Below are positions 36,359-45,207 of a DNA stretch of 64,000 bases, piece by piece. Made by a program: the position numbers and the translations under genes. Within the stretch, counting starts at the first letter, position 1, and each line of letters begins with the position of its first letter. Source of the stretch: Undibacterium cyanobacteriorum (GTDB taxonomy: Bacteria; Pseudomonadota; Gammaproteobacteria; Burkholderiales; Burkholderiaceae_D); the NCBI RefSeq assembly GCF_031326225.1, contig NZ_CP133720.1:930001-994000 (forward strand), in the 5' to 3' direction. A model generated the notes under the pieces. The model worked only from the letters and a program-made list of their open reading frames with translations, did not search any database and had not been told where the DNA came from.

Positions 36359-37372
36359 ATGAGTTTCCAGAAATTCCAATTTACAGTGAGTAGTGCTTTG
36401 ATATTTTGCGTAGCGGCGTGTATTCAGCAAGTGAGTCATGCGCAATCTTCCACGATGATCAAGATCGATGGGTCTAGCACGGTGTTCCCGATTACTGAGG
36501 TGATTGCCGATAGCTTTCACGAAAAAAATCCACAGGTGAAAGTGACGATAGGGATCGCTGGAACCGGCGGTGGCTTTAAAAAATTCTGCAAAGGTGAAAC
36601 CGATATTTCTGATGCGTCTCGCCCGATTTTAAAAAAGGAAATGGCCGAGTGCGCTAAGAATGGCATCACCTATATGGAATTGCCAGTGGCATTCGATGCG
36701 ATCACAGTCGTAGTGCACCCTAAAAATAAATTCCTAAGTAAACTCACGGTCGATGAATTGAAAAAAATGTGGGAGCCCGCCGCCGATGGTGTCATTAAGA
36801 CTTGGGATCAAGTCAATCCGAGTTGGCCTAAGGAACCCATCAAGTTGTTTGGACCAGGTAAGGAATCTGGCACTTTCGATTATTTCACCGAAGCGATTGT
36901 TGGCAAAGCTAAGGCTAGTCGTAATGATTACACCATGTCAGAAGACGATAATGTGATTGTGCAAGCGGTCTCGCGCGAGGTGAATGCGCTTGGCTATTTC
37001 GGCTATTCCTATTACCAAGAAAATAGCAAGAAGTTGAAGGCTGCAGCGATTGTGGCGAAGGATGCTAAAGCCGCAGTACTACCTTCTGTGAAGACAGTGA
37101 TGGAAGCGAACTATCAACCTTTGGCGCGGCCTTTATTTATCTATGTGAATTCAAAAGCCGATGAAAAACCAGAAGTGCGCGCTTTTGTGGAGCATTATTT
37201 GGCGAACGCCGACAGTGCAGCCAAGCAAGCGAAGTATATTCCTTTGTCGCTCAAGGATTACCGTCATACGTCCGTGAATTACAAGGTAAAGAAGACTGGT
37301 ACTGCGTTCGGTGGTGAACCTGAAGTCGGTGTCACGATTGAAGAGTTGTTGAAGCGCGAACCGAAAAACTAA
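36359..37372 (+). CDS. PstS-family phosphate-binding protein, orphan
   Basis: 337 residues from ATG 36359, with a signal peptide ending near SHAQ. The family signature IKIDGSSTVFPITEVIAD begins the mature protein; GIAGTGGGFKKFC and FGPGKESGTFDYF form the phosphate-binding loops. It resembles the PstS group found in SphX/PstS_1 proteins rather than E. coli PstS. No pstC, pstA, pstB or phoU follows; the next feature is a terminator. So it works with a transporter encoded elsewhere or serves another binding role. Confidence 0.88.
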   Translation: MSFQKFQFTVSSALIFCVAACIQQVSHAQSSTMIKIDGSSTVFPITEVIADSFHEKNPQVKVTIGIAGTGGGFKKFCKGETDISDASRPILKKEMAECAKNGITYMELPVAFDAITVVVHPKNKFLSKLTVDELKKMWEPAADGVIKTWDQVNPSWPKEPIKLFGPGKESGTFDYFTEAIVGKAKASRNDYTMSEDDNVIVQAVSREVNALGYFGYSYYQENSKKLKAAAIVAKDAKAAVLPSVKTVMEANYQPLARPLFIYVNSKADEKPEVRAFVEHYLANADSAAKQAKYIPLSLKDYRHTSVNYKVKKTGTAFGGEPEVGVTIEELLKREPKN

Positions 37373-37375
37373 ACT

Positions 37376-37448
37376 TCAAAATCTCAAAATCTCAAAATCT
37401 CAAAATAAATAGTGCGATGCTGGATGATAGGCATCGCACTATTTTTTT
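37376..37448 (+). terminator. Intrinsic terminator after pstS, preceded by an 8-bp repeat
   Basis: Between the pstS stop and the hairpin, TCAAAATC is repeated almost four times (37376-37406). The terminator stem AAATAGTGCGATGC (37407-37420) pairs perfectly with GCATCGCACTATTT (37431-37444) around a 10-nt loop and is followed by a T-run. It probably also limits readthrough into the convergent Lrp gene. Confidence 0.9.
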
Positions 37449-37478
37449 GTCAGAACACCAAACTAATAGTTCAACTTC

Positions 37479-37979
37479 TTAAACGCCGCTTAAGGGCAGG
37501 GCGGTGGTGTCTTTGATTTCTTGCAAAGCGAAACTCGACTTCACATCTAGCACCGCTGGATGTTTGAGCAGCGTGTCCATCATAAAGCGCGAAAAGTGAT
37601 TCATGTCCTCAACGCGCACCCTTAGCAAATAATCCATTTCCCCGGTCATCGCGTAACAGGCGACGACTTCTGGCCATTGCGCTACGGATGCCGCAAAATC
37701 AATGCGTGGCGAACGCGGGCTACCTTTGGCTGGCGTGTCAGTATGTTTCTCGAGCCGCACGTTAATGTAGGCTAACAAGCCTAAACCGATTTTTTCTGCT
37801 TCAATGAGCGCCACGTACTTGCGTATCACGCCAGCGTCTTCTAGTCTTTTGATACGGCGTAAGCAAGGTGAGGGCGAGAGATTGACGCGCTCCGCCACCT
37901 CTTGGTTGGTGAGACGTCCGTCAGCTTGCAAAATCGAAAGGATTTTTCGATCAATTTTATCGAGTTCAATTTGAGGCAT
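37479..37979 (-). CDS. Lrp/AsnC-family transcriptional regulator
   Basis: 166 residues. The N-terminal winged helix (DRKILSILQADGRLTNQEVA then LSPSPCLRRIKRLEDAGVI) is typical, followed by the RAM ligand-binding domain (~70-150; VVACYAMTGEMDYLLRVRVE). RAM domains bind amino acids at the dimer interface. It is divergent from the 4-hydroxyphenylpyruvate dioxygenase gene with phenylalanine hydroxylase further on, so it is likely the activator of aromatic amino acid breakdown, answering to phenylalanine or tyrosine; the ligand is inferred. Confidence 0.9.
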   Translation of the reverse strand: MPQIELDKIDRKILSILQADGRLTNQEVAERVNLSPSPCLRRIKRLEDAGVIRKYVALIEAEKIGLGLLAYINVRLEKHTDTPAKGSPRSPRIDFAASVAQWPEVVACYAMTGEMDYLLRVRVEDMNHFSRFMMDTLLKHPAVLDVKSSFALQEIKDTTALPLSGV

Positions 37980-38000
37980 TTTGTGCTCTTTGATTGATAT

Positions 38001-38122
38001 TTGAAGCGATATTATTGCTCAAATTGGTGCTTATGTGGCTAATTTTGGAATTTTATGGCGTATTCTAGGCTTTATACTTGCGGTTTGATTTAGCGCAAAC
38101 TTGCGACATATTTTGCTCAAAT
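38001..38122. promoter_or_regulatory. Divergent Lrp-type control region
   Basis: The decamer TTGCTCAAAT occurs twice in the same orientation (38015-38024 and 38113-38122). The first is part of an imperfect inverted repeat with TTTGAAGC just upstream (38000-38007). TATACT (38073-38078) is a good -10 for the dioxygenase gene without a matching -35, as expected for an activated promoter. Candidate binding sites for the adjacent Lrp-family protein. Confidence 0.4.
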
Positions 38123-38198
38123 GAAGAGGTCGATCGGCCTTGTCATCATGAGCAAAAGGCTAAGTGGGGTTGCCTTCAATTTAACTATGGAGATGAAG

Positions 38199-39311
38199 AT
38201 GAGCTTTCAAACGTGGGAAAACCCAATGGGCACCGATGGATTCGAATTTATCGAATACGCAGCCCCAGAACCAAAAGAACTCGAAAAACTGTTTATCGAA
38301 ATGGGTTTCACCGCGATCGCGAAACATCGCACCAAGAACGTGACCTTGTATCGTCAAGGCGATGTCAACTTCATCATCAACGCCGAACCAAATTCTTTCG
38401 CACAACGTTTCGCCCGCAAACACGGCCCTTCCGTTTGTGCTTTCGCGATCCGCGTGAAAGATGCGAACTTTGCCTACAAACGCGCATTGGAATTGGGCGC
38501 ATGGGGCTTTGATAATCAAACCGGTCCAATGGAGTTGAATATTCCAGCGATCAAAGGTATTGGCGATTCCTTGATTTATTTCGTCGATCGTTGGCAAGGT
38601 AAAGATGGCGCCGAAAAAGGCGCGATCGGTAACATCAGTATTTATGACGCTGACTTCGTAGCGATTCCAGGTGTTGATCCTAACCCAGTTGGCCACGGTT
38701 TGACGTATATCGACCATTTGACGCACAACGTGCACCGCGGTCGTATGGCTGAATGGTCTGATTTCTATGAAACTTTGTTTAATTTCCGTGAAATCCGTTA
38801 CTTCGACATTACTGGTAAATTGACCGGTTTGAAATCGAAAGCAATGACATCGCCATGCGGCAAGATTCGTATTCCAATTAACGAATCGTCTGATGATAAA
38901 TCTCAAATCTCGGAATACTTGGATCTGTATCATGGCGAAGGTGTTCAGCACATCGCGATGGGAACAGACAATGTCTATCAAACTGTGACAGACATGAAAG
39001 CAGCAGGCGTTTCCTTCCAAGACACGATCGATACTTACTATGATTTGGTTGATCGTCGTTTGCCAGGTCACGGTGAAGACGTTGAAGCCTTGCGCAAATT
39101 GCGTATTCTGATCGATGGCAAGAGTACAGAAACAACACGTGAATTGTTATTGCAGATCTTCACAACAACAGTGATCGGTCCGATCTTCTTTGAAATTATT
39201 CAACGTAAAGGCGATCAAGGTTTTGGTGAAGGTAACTTCCGCGCTTTGTTTGAGTCGATTGAGTTGGATCAGATTCGTCGTGGGGTATTGAAAGATACAA
39301 CAACCGCTTAA
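38199..39311 (+). CDS. hppD: 4-hydroxyphenylpyruvate dioxygenase
   Basis: Fe(II) enzyme converting 4-hydroxyphenylpyruvate to homogentisate in tyrosine catabolism. 370 residues from ATG 38199, chosen for GGAG (38189-38192) at ideal spacing and because MSFQTWENPMGTDGFEFIE is the usual start. Two VOC-type modules; iron ligands are expected in DHLTHNVHRG (His), GVQHIAMGTD (His) and FFEIIQRKGDQGFGEGNF (Glu). The downstream homogentisate dioxygenase and later genes are not in the window. Probably controlled by the divergent Lrp-type regulator. Confidence 0.96.
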   Translation: MSFQTWENPMGTDGFEFIEYAAPEPKELEKLFIEMGFTAIAKHRTKNVTLYRQGDVNFIINAEPNSFAQRFARKHGPSVCAFAIRVKDANFAYKRALELGAWGFDNQTGPMELNIPAIKGIGDSLIYFVDRWQGKDGAEKGAIGNISIYDADFVAIPGVDPNPVGHGLTYIDHLTHNVHRGRMAEWSDFYETLFNFREIRYFDITGKLTGLKSKAMTSPCGKIRIPINESSDDKSQISEYLDLYHGEGVQHIAMGTDNVYQTVTDMKAAGVSFQDTIDTYYDLVDRRLPGHGEDVEALRKLRILIDGKSTETTRELLLQIFTTTVIGPIFFEIIQRKGDQGFGEGNFRALFESIELDQIRRGVLKDTTTA

Positions 39312-39312
39312 T

Positions 39313-39502
39313 AGCAAGCCACGAAACATCGCCCCAGCGTTGTTGCATCGCCTTGTCGTACTAGCGTACTGCCTGCGGCGAAGCGCCTAGCTGGGACGAT
39401 GTTGCTCAGCAAGCCACGAAAAAAGGCTCCAGCGTTGTTGCCTCGCCTTGTCGTACTGGCGTACTGCCTGCGGCGATGCGCCTAGCTGGAACCGTTTTGC
39501 GT
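39313..39502. repeat. Two tandem ~95-bp palindromic repeats (REP-like)
   Basis: Copies start at 39313 and 39408 with AGCAAGCCACGAA and are similar throughout. Each folds into a long hairpin: AACATCG...CCCAGC pairs with GCTGGG...CGATGTT in copy 1, while copy 2 has TCCAGC with GCTGGA and AAAA-GG with CC-TTTT, i.e. both arms changed together. The core contains TTGTCGTACT, a CGTACTGCCTGCGGCGA segment and CGCCTAGC. They lie between hppD and phhA. No transposase is present. Probably a dispersed intergenic repeat family. Confidence 0.85.
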
Positions 39503-39718
39503 GACTTGCGGGTTGCGTCGGAAAATTGTTCTGTTGTCCGTCATCTTAAACATTCGCAACTTAGCGGTGCAATGCGGCGAGTTCAGAATGATGTTGCTAA
39601 TACGATTTGTGGACGTGCTGGATTGCTGAACACGGGGACCCTAGGCTCATAAGGCCTTTAGGAAACACATAAAAAAGAAAAGCTGACGCATGACGACGGC
39701 TTCTGTTTGGAGACCAAA

Positions 39719-40606
39719 ATGGATACCTCTGTTTCGAATGAAGATTTTCTCGCCACAGTGGCGACGAAGTCGAATGGTGCCGCTTTACGCGGTGACTATG
39801 AGCACATGGATGCTCACTATGTTGTGCAACAAGATTGGGATGCTTACACCGAAGCAGAACATGAATTGTGGCGCAAACTGTATCAGCGTCAATTGGCATT
39901 GCTACCAGGCCGCGCTTGCCAAGAGTTTATTGATGCCTTGGAAAAGATGGATGCAGCGGATGGCATTCCTGTTTTCGAAAAAACTTCCAAAGAATTATTC
40001 GCAGCGACAGGTTGGACTATCGTTGCCGTGCCAGGCCTTATTCCTGAACTGACCTTCTTTGATCACCTCGCAAATCGTCGTTTCCCGGTGACTGTGTGGC
40101 TGCGTAAGCCCGAAGAGTTCAATTACATCGTTGAGCCCGATGTCTTCCACGACTTCTTTGGACACGTGCCTTTGTTATTCAACCCTGTCTTTGCTGATTA
40201 CATTCAACGCTACGGCCAAGGTGGTTTAAAGGCGATGAAACTCGGTGGCTTGGATGAATTGGCGCGTTTGTATTGGTACACAGTGGAGTTCGGCCTGATC
40301 AATACGGCGGAAGGCGTGCGCATTTACGGTGCCGGTATTTTGTCATCGGGTGGTGAAGTGGAATACTGCCTGACACCGGGAACCAAATCACGCCACATTC
40401 GTTTGGATATCGAACGTTGCTTGCGTACTTTGTACAAGATCGATTCTTATCAAGAGACTTACTTTGTGATCGATAGCTTCCAACAATTGTTTGATGGTAC
40501 AGCGCCAGACTTTACGCCTCTATACGAAAAGTTAAAGACGATGGATGTGCTGCCAGCCAACACCTTGTTGCCGGGTGAAGTAGAACTATTACCGGCACCG
40601 CACTAG
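39719..40606 (+). CDS. phhA: Phenylalanine 4-monooxygenase
   Basis: Pterin-dependent iron enzyme hydroxylating phenylalanine to tyrosine. 295 residues from ATG 39719 (a TTG at 39707 is in frame). The catalytic core is intact: iron ligands His144 and His149 in VFHDFFGHVP and Glu190 in YWYTVEFGL, with pterin-site VPGLIPELTFFDHLANRRFP. Bacterial short form without the regulatory domain. With hppD it supplies the first and third steps of phenylalanine breakdown. No pterin dehydratase (phhB) gene is nearby. Ends in a strong terminator. Confidence 0.96.
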   Translation: MDTSVSNEDFLATVATKSNGAALRGDYEHMDAHYVVQQDWDAYTEAEHELWRKLYQRQLALLPGRACQEFIDALEKMDAADGIPVFEKTSKELFAATGWTIVAVPGLIPELTFFDHLANRRFPVTVWLRKPEEFNYIVEPDVFHDFFGHVPLLFNPVFADYIQRYGQGGLKAMKLGGLDELARLYWYTVEFGLINTAEGVRIYGAGILSSGGEVEYCLTPGTKSRHIRLDIERCLRTLYKIDSYQETYFVIDSFQQLFDGTAPDFTPLYEKLKTMDVLPANTLLPGEVELLPAPH

Positions 40607-40650
40607 TTGATGTTATCCACGCCAATTTTGGTGCGTGCATATATCGTGAT

Positions 40651-40681
40651 AAAAACCCAGCGAATTTCGCTGGGTTTTTTG
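40651..40681 (+). terminator. Intrinsic terminator after phhA
   Basis: AAAAACCCAGCGAA (40651-40664) pairs with TTCGCTGGGTTTTT (40665-40678) as a long perfect palindrome, followed by further T residues. The A-rich and T-rich arms make it usable in both directions; the minus-strand secreted-protein gene ends at 40751. Confidence 0.9.
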
Positions 40682-40750
40682 TTTCAGAACGCTGTGAAAC
40701 CGTCATTTTGTAAAACCGAACGGCTCGGCACCCTGAATGCTATTGAAAGC

Positions 40751-41041
40751 TTATGGCGTCAACGTGCAGTATTTAGTGATCGTGACACCGGAGCTTGGAA
40801 TCTGCTGTTGGCAGTAAGCTTGGGTAGTGCCAGACACTTGCACATATTTGTAGGTGTAGTAACGTCCGTCAGGCCCCCAAAATGGTGATATGTATTTGTA
40901 TTCGCCGACCCAGTTACCAAATGGTGCTGGACCAGGGTCTTTGACGACTGGGCCATTCGGGTTGATTGCACTGGCTGATGTGGCTAAGCCGACGACGGTT
41001 GCGACGCTGGCTGCGAAGAGACTGAGTTTCTTGAATGACAT
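40751..41041 (-). CDS. Small secreted protein, unknown
   Basis: 96 residues from ATG 41041, with a clear signal peptide (MSFKKLSLFAASVATVVGL, cleavage after ASA). The mature ~71 residues are rich in Tyr, Pro and Gly (NWVGEYKYISPFWGPDGRYY) and hold two cysteines (YCQQQIP and KYCTLTP) that could form a disulfide. No recognised family. Monocistronic; AATAATT-rich sequence precedes the start but no strong promoter is evident. Confidence 0.65.
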   Translation of the reverse strand: MSFKKLSLFAASVATVVGLATSASAINPNGPVVKDPGPAPFGNWVGEYKYISPFWGPDGRYYTYKYVQVSGTTQAYCQQQIPSSGVTITKYCTLTP

Positions 41042-41445
41042 AATTATTCCTATAAAAGAAGCGACCCGCATGATTTGTCGATCAATGTAAGGTCATGAAC
41101 TTGTGCTCGATCGCGCACAAGGATTTTCAGAAAGGTGCATGCATTCACCTCGGCTGCCGCGTTAGTAGTGAACGCGACGGGAGCGATTATCTTGCTCAAA
41201 TACGAAGTGAAAAAGAAAAGATTTTATGGCGACACAATCTTTCACAGATTTGTGGCATTTCAGTGCCAGGCTTGTGCAGCACACATTCTCTCTGGAAATA
41301 AAGCTCGGATTATTTGGAAAATAAATTCCATTTGCGCTTTGATGGCTGAAAGTTGCATGAAGAATTTGCACGCAGCGAGATCCTTACTACATTCATCATG
41401 CTTGTTGCATAATGTGACGGTTGATTGTTTCCACGCTTGCTTTTC
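41042..41445. other. 404-bp intergenic region
   Basis: It lies between the small secreted protein (minus) and the TPR-glycosyltransferase gene (plus). It contains a 7-bp hairpin CTTGTGC/GCACAAG near 41100-41121. Short open frames here have no ribosome-binding sites and unusual composition (many Cys and His), so I call none of them. Confidence 0.35.
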
Positions 41446-43143
41446 ATGCTCAAGACTTTATTCTCGATCTTCAAAAAAGAAAATACGCCGACAAGAGCGC
41501 TAGATGTCGCATCTACAAAGGGCAATACGGCGCATCAAAGCGGTAGTCCGCAAGCCAACTCAGTGCCGCAGCCATTCACACGAGAACAAATCGATGAGCT
41601 ATTTACTCGTGCGGGGCAAAGCTTAGATCGTGGCGATACGGTTACAGCGCTGGACATGTACTTGACGGTGTTGAAACACGTCCCAGATTTTGAAAAAGCC
41701 CATGTGATGGCAGGCTTCTTGTATCAGCAACGGGGTAATTTAACGCAAGCAAAACATCATTTGCAAACGGCCTTGAGTCTCAACCCGCAATTAGCGGATG
41801 CCCACTATTTGCTTGGTGTGATCGCGAGTGCCGAGGGCCAGCGTGATGTGTTGCGTCATAATTATCGAGCTTCACTGAAGCTCTCCCCACACCAAGAGCA
41901 TATTTACCTTGCCCTCGCTTTCGATCTTCATCAAACGCAAGAGCTCGATGCGTCGATTTCGGTCGCTAAAGAAGGTTTGTTGTGCTTCCCCAATAGCAAG
42001 CCATTGTGGGCAAGTCTTGGTAACTTCTATTACTTGCAAAAGGATATGCTGGCCGCGCACGATGCTTATGTTCAAGCGCGGCAAGAAGATAATCTCGATC
42101 TCGGGCTCGAATATAACTACGCCATGGTGTTGAGCATCCTTGGCCAACCGATGAACGCGATGGAAGCACTCGATCGTATCATCAAACGCGACCCTCAGCA
42201 CGTGATGGCGCACTTTCAGCGTGGGGTTTTGTCCTTGCAATGCGGCCAATTCAAAGAGGGGTGGCAGGAATTCGAATGGCGCTGGCAGATGCCTGCGTTA
42301 CGTGAGGTACGATTTAAATCAGCGCGAGAGCGGTGGGATGGCAGTCAAGATCTTCGTGACAAGACGATCTTGGTTCTGTCGGAACAAGGTTATGGTGACA
42401 CCATACAGTTTTGTCGTTTCATTCCAGAACTTGCTTCACGTGGCGCGCAGGTCATTTTTGTTGTGTTGGGGCCGCTGAAGGAATTGATGGTGCAAATTCC
42501 TAGCGTCGCAATTCTACTCGATGAAACGGCTCCGTTACCTGAGTATGATTATTACTGTGAGCTGATGAGTTTGCCGCGTGCGTTAGGGATTGAGCTCGGT
42601 GATATTCCGAACCAGCCCTCGTATTTAGCAGCGCCCGTGACCTCCGTACAGAAATGGAAGGGCATTTTAGGTGCGACGGATCGCATGCGAGTTGGCTTTG
42701 TATGGTCGGGAAATCCGCAGCATGCGAACGATGCATATCGATCGATTCCGTTGACGGAGGCGCGAGCTGCATTCGCCTTTGATGCGGAATTTATCGTGCT
42801 TGTAAAAGACTTAAATCCTGACGCGAAGGCCGATCTTGATTCGGTTCCTCAGGTTCGGCATTTCGGTGCTCAGGTTGGTGGATTCGCCGATACTGCGGCA
42901 TTGATTGATCAAGTCGATGTGGTGCTCACGGTCGATACCTCAGTGGCACATTTGGCGGGTGCCATGGGCAAGCGAACCTATGTTTTACTCTCCTATCACG
43001 CAGATTGGCGCTGGCTGCTCGAACGTGAAGATAGTCCTTGGTATCCATCGGTGACATTGGTGCGCCAAGGATTTGGTCAACCATGGAGCGCAGTGATCGA
43101 TCATACCTGTGCGGAGATCTTAAAACTTCCACGTTTGCATTGA
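41446..43143 (+). CDS. TPR protein fused to a GT-B-type glycosyltransferase-like domain
   Basis: 565 residues from ATG 41446 (MLKTLFSIFKKENTPT). Residues ~45-300 are about seven tetratricopeptide repeats (for example AHVMAGFLYQQRGNLTQAKH, ADAHYLLGVIASAEGQ). The C-terminal half (~310-560) looks like the ADP-heptose/O-GlcNAc-transferase-like GT-B fold: LVLSEQGYGDTIQFCRFIPE, VGFVWSGNPQHANDAYRSIP and DVVLTVDTSVAHLAGAMG, the last being the nucleotide-sugar-binding signature. Cytosolic. Such fusions often glycosylate proteins such as flagellin or pilin, but no such gene is nearby; acceptor unknown. Confidence 0.85.
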   Translation: MLKTLFSIFKKENTPTRALDVASTKGNTAHQSGSPQANSVPQPFTREQIDELFTRAGQSLDRGDTVTALDMYLTVLKHVPDFEKAHVMAGFLYQQRGNLTQAKHHLQTALSLNPQLADAHYLLGVIASAEGQRDVLRHNYRASLKLSPHQEHIYLALAFDLHQTQELDASISVAKEGLLCFPNSKPLWASLGNFYYLQKDMLAAHDAYVQARQEDNLDLGLEYNYAMVLSILGQPMNAMEALDRIIKRDPQHVMAHFQRGVLSLQCGQFKEGWQEFEWRWQMPALREVRFKSARERWDGSQDLRDKTILVLSEQGYGDTIQFCRFIPELASRGAQVIFVVLGPLKELMVQIPSVAILLDETAPLPEYDYYCELMSLPRALGIELGDIPNQPSYLAAPVTSVQKWKGILGATDRMRVGFVWSGNPQHANDAYRSIPLTEARAAFAFDAEFIVLVKDLNPDAKADLDSVPQVRHFGAQVGGFADTAALIDQVDVVLTVDTSVAHLAGAMGKRTYVLLSYHADWRWLLEREDSPWYPSVTLVRQGFGQPWSAVIDHTCAEILKLPRLH

Positions 43144-43176
43144 GCCAGCGCGAGATGTGCGTCGTTCATACTTCAT

Positions 43177-44934
43177 TTATCGATCTCCGGTCTGGGTGAT
43201 ACGCATGATCGGAATTTCGATAAAGCTTGAATTGAACCAACGTACTTTTAAGGGATAATTGGCGTCAGCCATTGACTCGTCGCTGACGTCTTTTCCGCTG
43301 CCATAATTGAGTTGCGAGAAAGGATTCTTGTTGATGTTGAGATAGGCGACGATTCTGCTACCGGCCTTGAGTCGTTTACTGATGAGACGTGTTTGCCCCA
43401 AGCTCATATGTGTGATCTGATGGGGCTTCAATAACTGACGTTGACTCGGATCTTTGATGTAGCTCGCTCGATGGATCGTATAGGAAAGATGAAAGTACTT
43501 TCCGCTGTCGGTCAATTCATACAAAGTAATGCCGAAGTCCATATCCCGCTTATTGATGCTGGCCACGATCTCGCCCGTAAAAGCGCCATTGAATAGTAGA
43601 TCTTCTTTGAGTGCATCACTGACAAAAATGAAGCCATTGCGACGATCAATATCATCGCGCACAATCGGCGCCGGATAATAGTCATTGTTACTATTGCGTC
43701 GATCTCGGAAGTCTACGCTTTGCTGTAAGTAAGCGGGTTTGCTTGGAGCCACTTCTTGAAGTTGGTAGTCGCCTTGTTTTTTTGTGGTCGTCAGGTACAG
43801 GCGCATTTTGTCGGGCGACATATCCTCTATCGATTTTGCATGCCGCCATTGCGATTCATCGATGGGGAAGTAGTTGACTCGGTCTTTTAACATGGCCGGC
43901 ATGGTCTGGCCTTTTAAGGTGTGATCAAACCATGCGTAGATCAGTGCCTTGATATCAAATAAGGCATTGGGATGGATGGGTAAATCATTTAAGACAACTT
44001 CACCACCACGTTGTGCACCGAAGTGTCCGTAAGGACCGATCACCAGATAGTGTTGCGCATTTTCCGCATATCGCAGATGTTGGCGTAGGTAGTTGAGGCT
44101 CGAAACTTGTGAGTCGTTGTAATAACCATCGATGGTCAAGACGGGAATCGTGATTTGTGCAAATTCAGCCTCTTGCGGCACCATATCTTTCCAATAGTCA
44201 TCGTAGCTGGGGTGTTGTAACCATTTTTGTAGCCATTTATTTGGCGTCCCATCGATTTCATCGAATTCACGATAAGCCCGACCTGAGTACCACCACTTAA
44301 ATTGAGATTGACGAAAACGCTGGCGATCGTCGTTTGTCTTGGTGTCGAGAAGCCGATTGTTGCCGACGTAAAATGCCCATTGGTAGTTGGGGTTGATAAA
44401 AATATTGTTTTCCATCGGCAGACCCATACCCGGTTGTCCAGCAACCATCGGTACGATCGTTTTTAAGGCAGGATGGAGACGCTTGCTCGCTGCCCACTGA
44501 GTAAAGCCGTTATAGCTACCGCCGTACATCCCAATGTGCCCATTACACCAAGCCTGTTTCGAAATCCAATCGATTGCGGTGTACGCATCTTTACCATCGA
44601 ATTCATATGGCCAGATATCGTCAGTACTGAGATATTTTCCGCGGCTGTAAAAGATAACACCCACATAGCCACGGTCCGCGGCATCTTTGAGGCTTTCTAA
44701 ATCCCGCTCTTGTGGCCGCGCATAAATCGTGAACTGGAAAACCACAGGCAGTGCTGACGTTGAATTTTTTGGGCGAACCATCATGCCGCTAATCATGGCT
44801 CCATCGGGTGTCGGAATCATGAGTTGGTCATGAATCTCATATTCTTTACTTCGAACTTCAGTATCGGTCGCACTTGTTGTTGGCGCGTATAGAACGATGG
44901 CGAGGAAAGTGAAGATGGCGCGCAATGGTTTCAT
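43177..44934 (-). CDS. CocE/NonD-family alpha/beta hydrolase (X-Pro peptidase-like)
   Basis: 585 residues, signal peptide (MKPLRAIFTFLAIVLYAPTTSA), so probably periplasmic. The nucleophile elbow is MYGGSYNGFTQW (Ser in GxSxxG, ~140). VLTIDGYYNDSQVS and YLVIGPYGHFGAQRGG carry the likely Asp and His of the triad, and the C-terminal ~200 residues form the jelly-roll domain of the X-Pro dipeptidyl-peptidase group. Members hydrolyse acyl-amino-acid, ester or dipeptide bonds; the substrate is open. Converges with the TPR gene (33 bp between stops). Confidence 0.9.
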   Translation of the reverse strand: MKPLRAIFTFLAIVLYAPTTSATDTEVRSKEYEIHDQLMIPTPDGAMISGMMVRPKNSTSALPVVFQFTIYARPQERDLESLKDAADRGYVGVIFYSRGKYLSTDDIWPYEFDGKDAYTAIDWISKQAWCNGHIGMYGGSYNGFTQWAASKRLHPALKTIVPMVAGQPGMGLPMENNIFINPNYQWAFYVGNNRLLDTKTNDDRQRFRQSQFKWWYSGRAYREFDEIDGTPNKWLQKWLQHPSYDDYWKDMVPQEAEFAQITIPVLTIDGYYNDSQVSSLNYLRQHLRYAENAQHYLVIGPYGHFGAQRGGEVVLNDLPIHPNALFDIKALIYAWFDHTLKGQTMPAMLKDRVNYFPIDESQWRHAKSIEDMSPDKMRLYLTTTKKQGDYQLQEVAPSKPAYLQQSVDFRDRRNSNNDYYPAPIVRDDIDRRNGFIFVSDALKEDLLFNGAFTGEIVASINKRDMDFGITLYELTDSGKYFHLSYTIHRASYIKDPSQRQLLKPHQITHMSLGQTRLISKRLKAGSRIVAYLNINKNPFSQLNYGSGKDVSDESMADANYPLKVRWFNSSFIEIPIMRITQTGDR

Positions 44935-45042
44935 AGTTATTTTCTCGAACGATTGGTGAGGTCGAAATTTAGTAGCAAAATGCGGAGAAAAAATGGAGCA
45001 AGTTCATTATGGAGGGAAAGTTTACTAATTCTCGTTTGCTCG

Positions 45043-45071
45043 TTGTTAGATAGTAAAATAATTAATATAAT
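45043..45071 (+). promoter_or_regulatory. Sigma-70-type promoter for the catalase-like gene
   Basis: TTGTTA (45043-45048), a 17-bp spacer and a consensus TATAAT (45066-45071) form a strong candidate promoter. It implies a ~155-nt leader before the start codon at 45234. Confidence 0.6.
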
Positions 45072-45207
45072 GAACATCAAGTTTAAGTATGTCATGAACC
45101 TCGATCCGAGCAAATAGTAGAGTGAAAAGCGGATCTGAAAGTTTCTGGCGTCTTATTCGGTAAGGCGGAGGTAAGGAAGGGGTAGGGGGAGATTTTTTAC
45201 ATCAATT

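Noticed and set aside
38181..39071. Antisense open frame (296 codons) across the 4-HPP dioxygenase gene
   Set aside because: Shadow frame of a well-supported gene, with no protein-like motifs.
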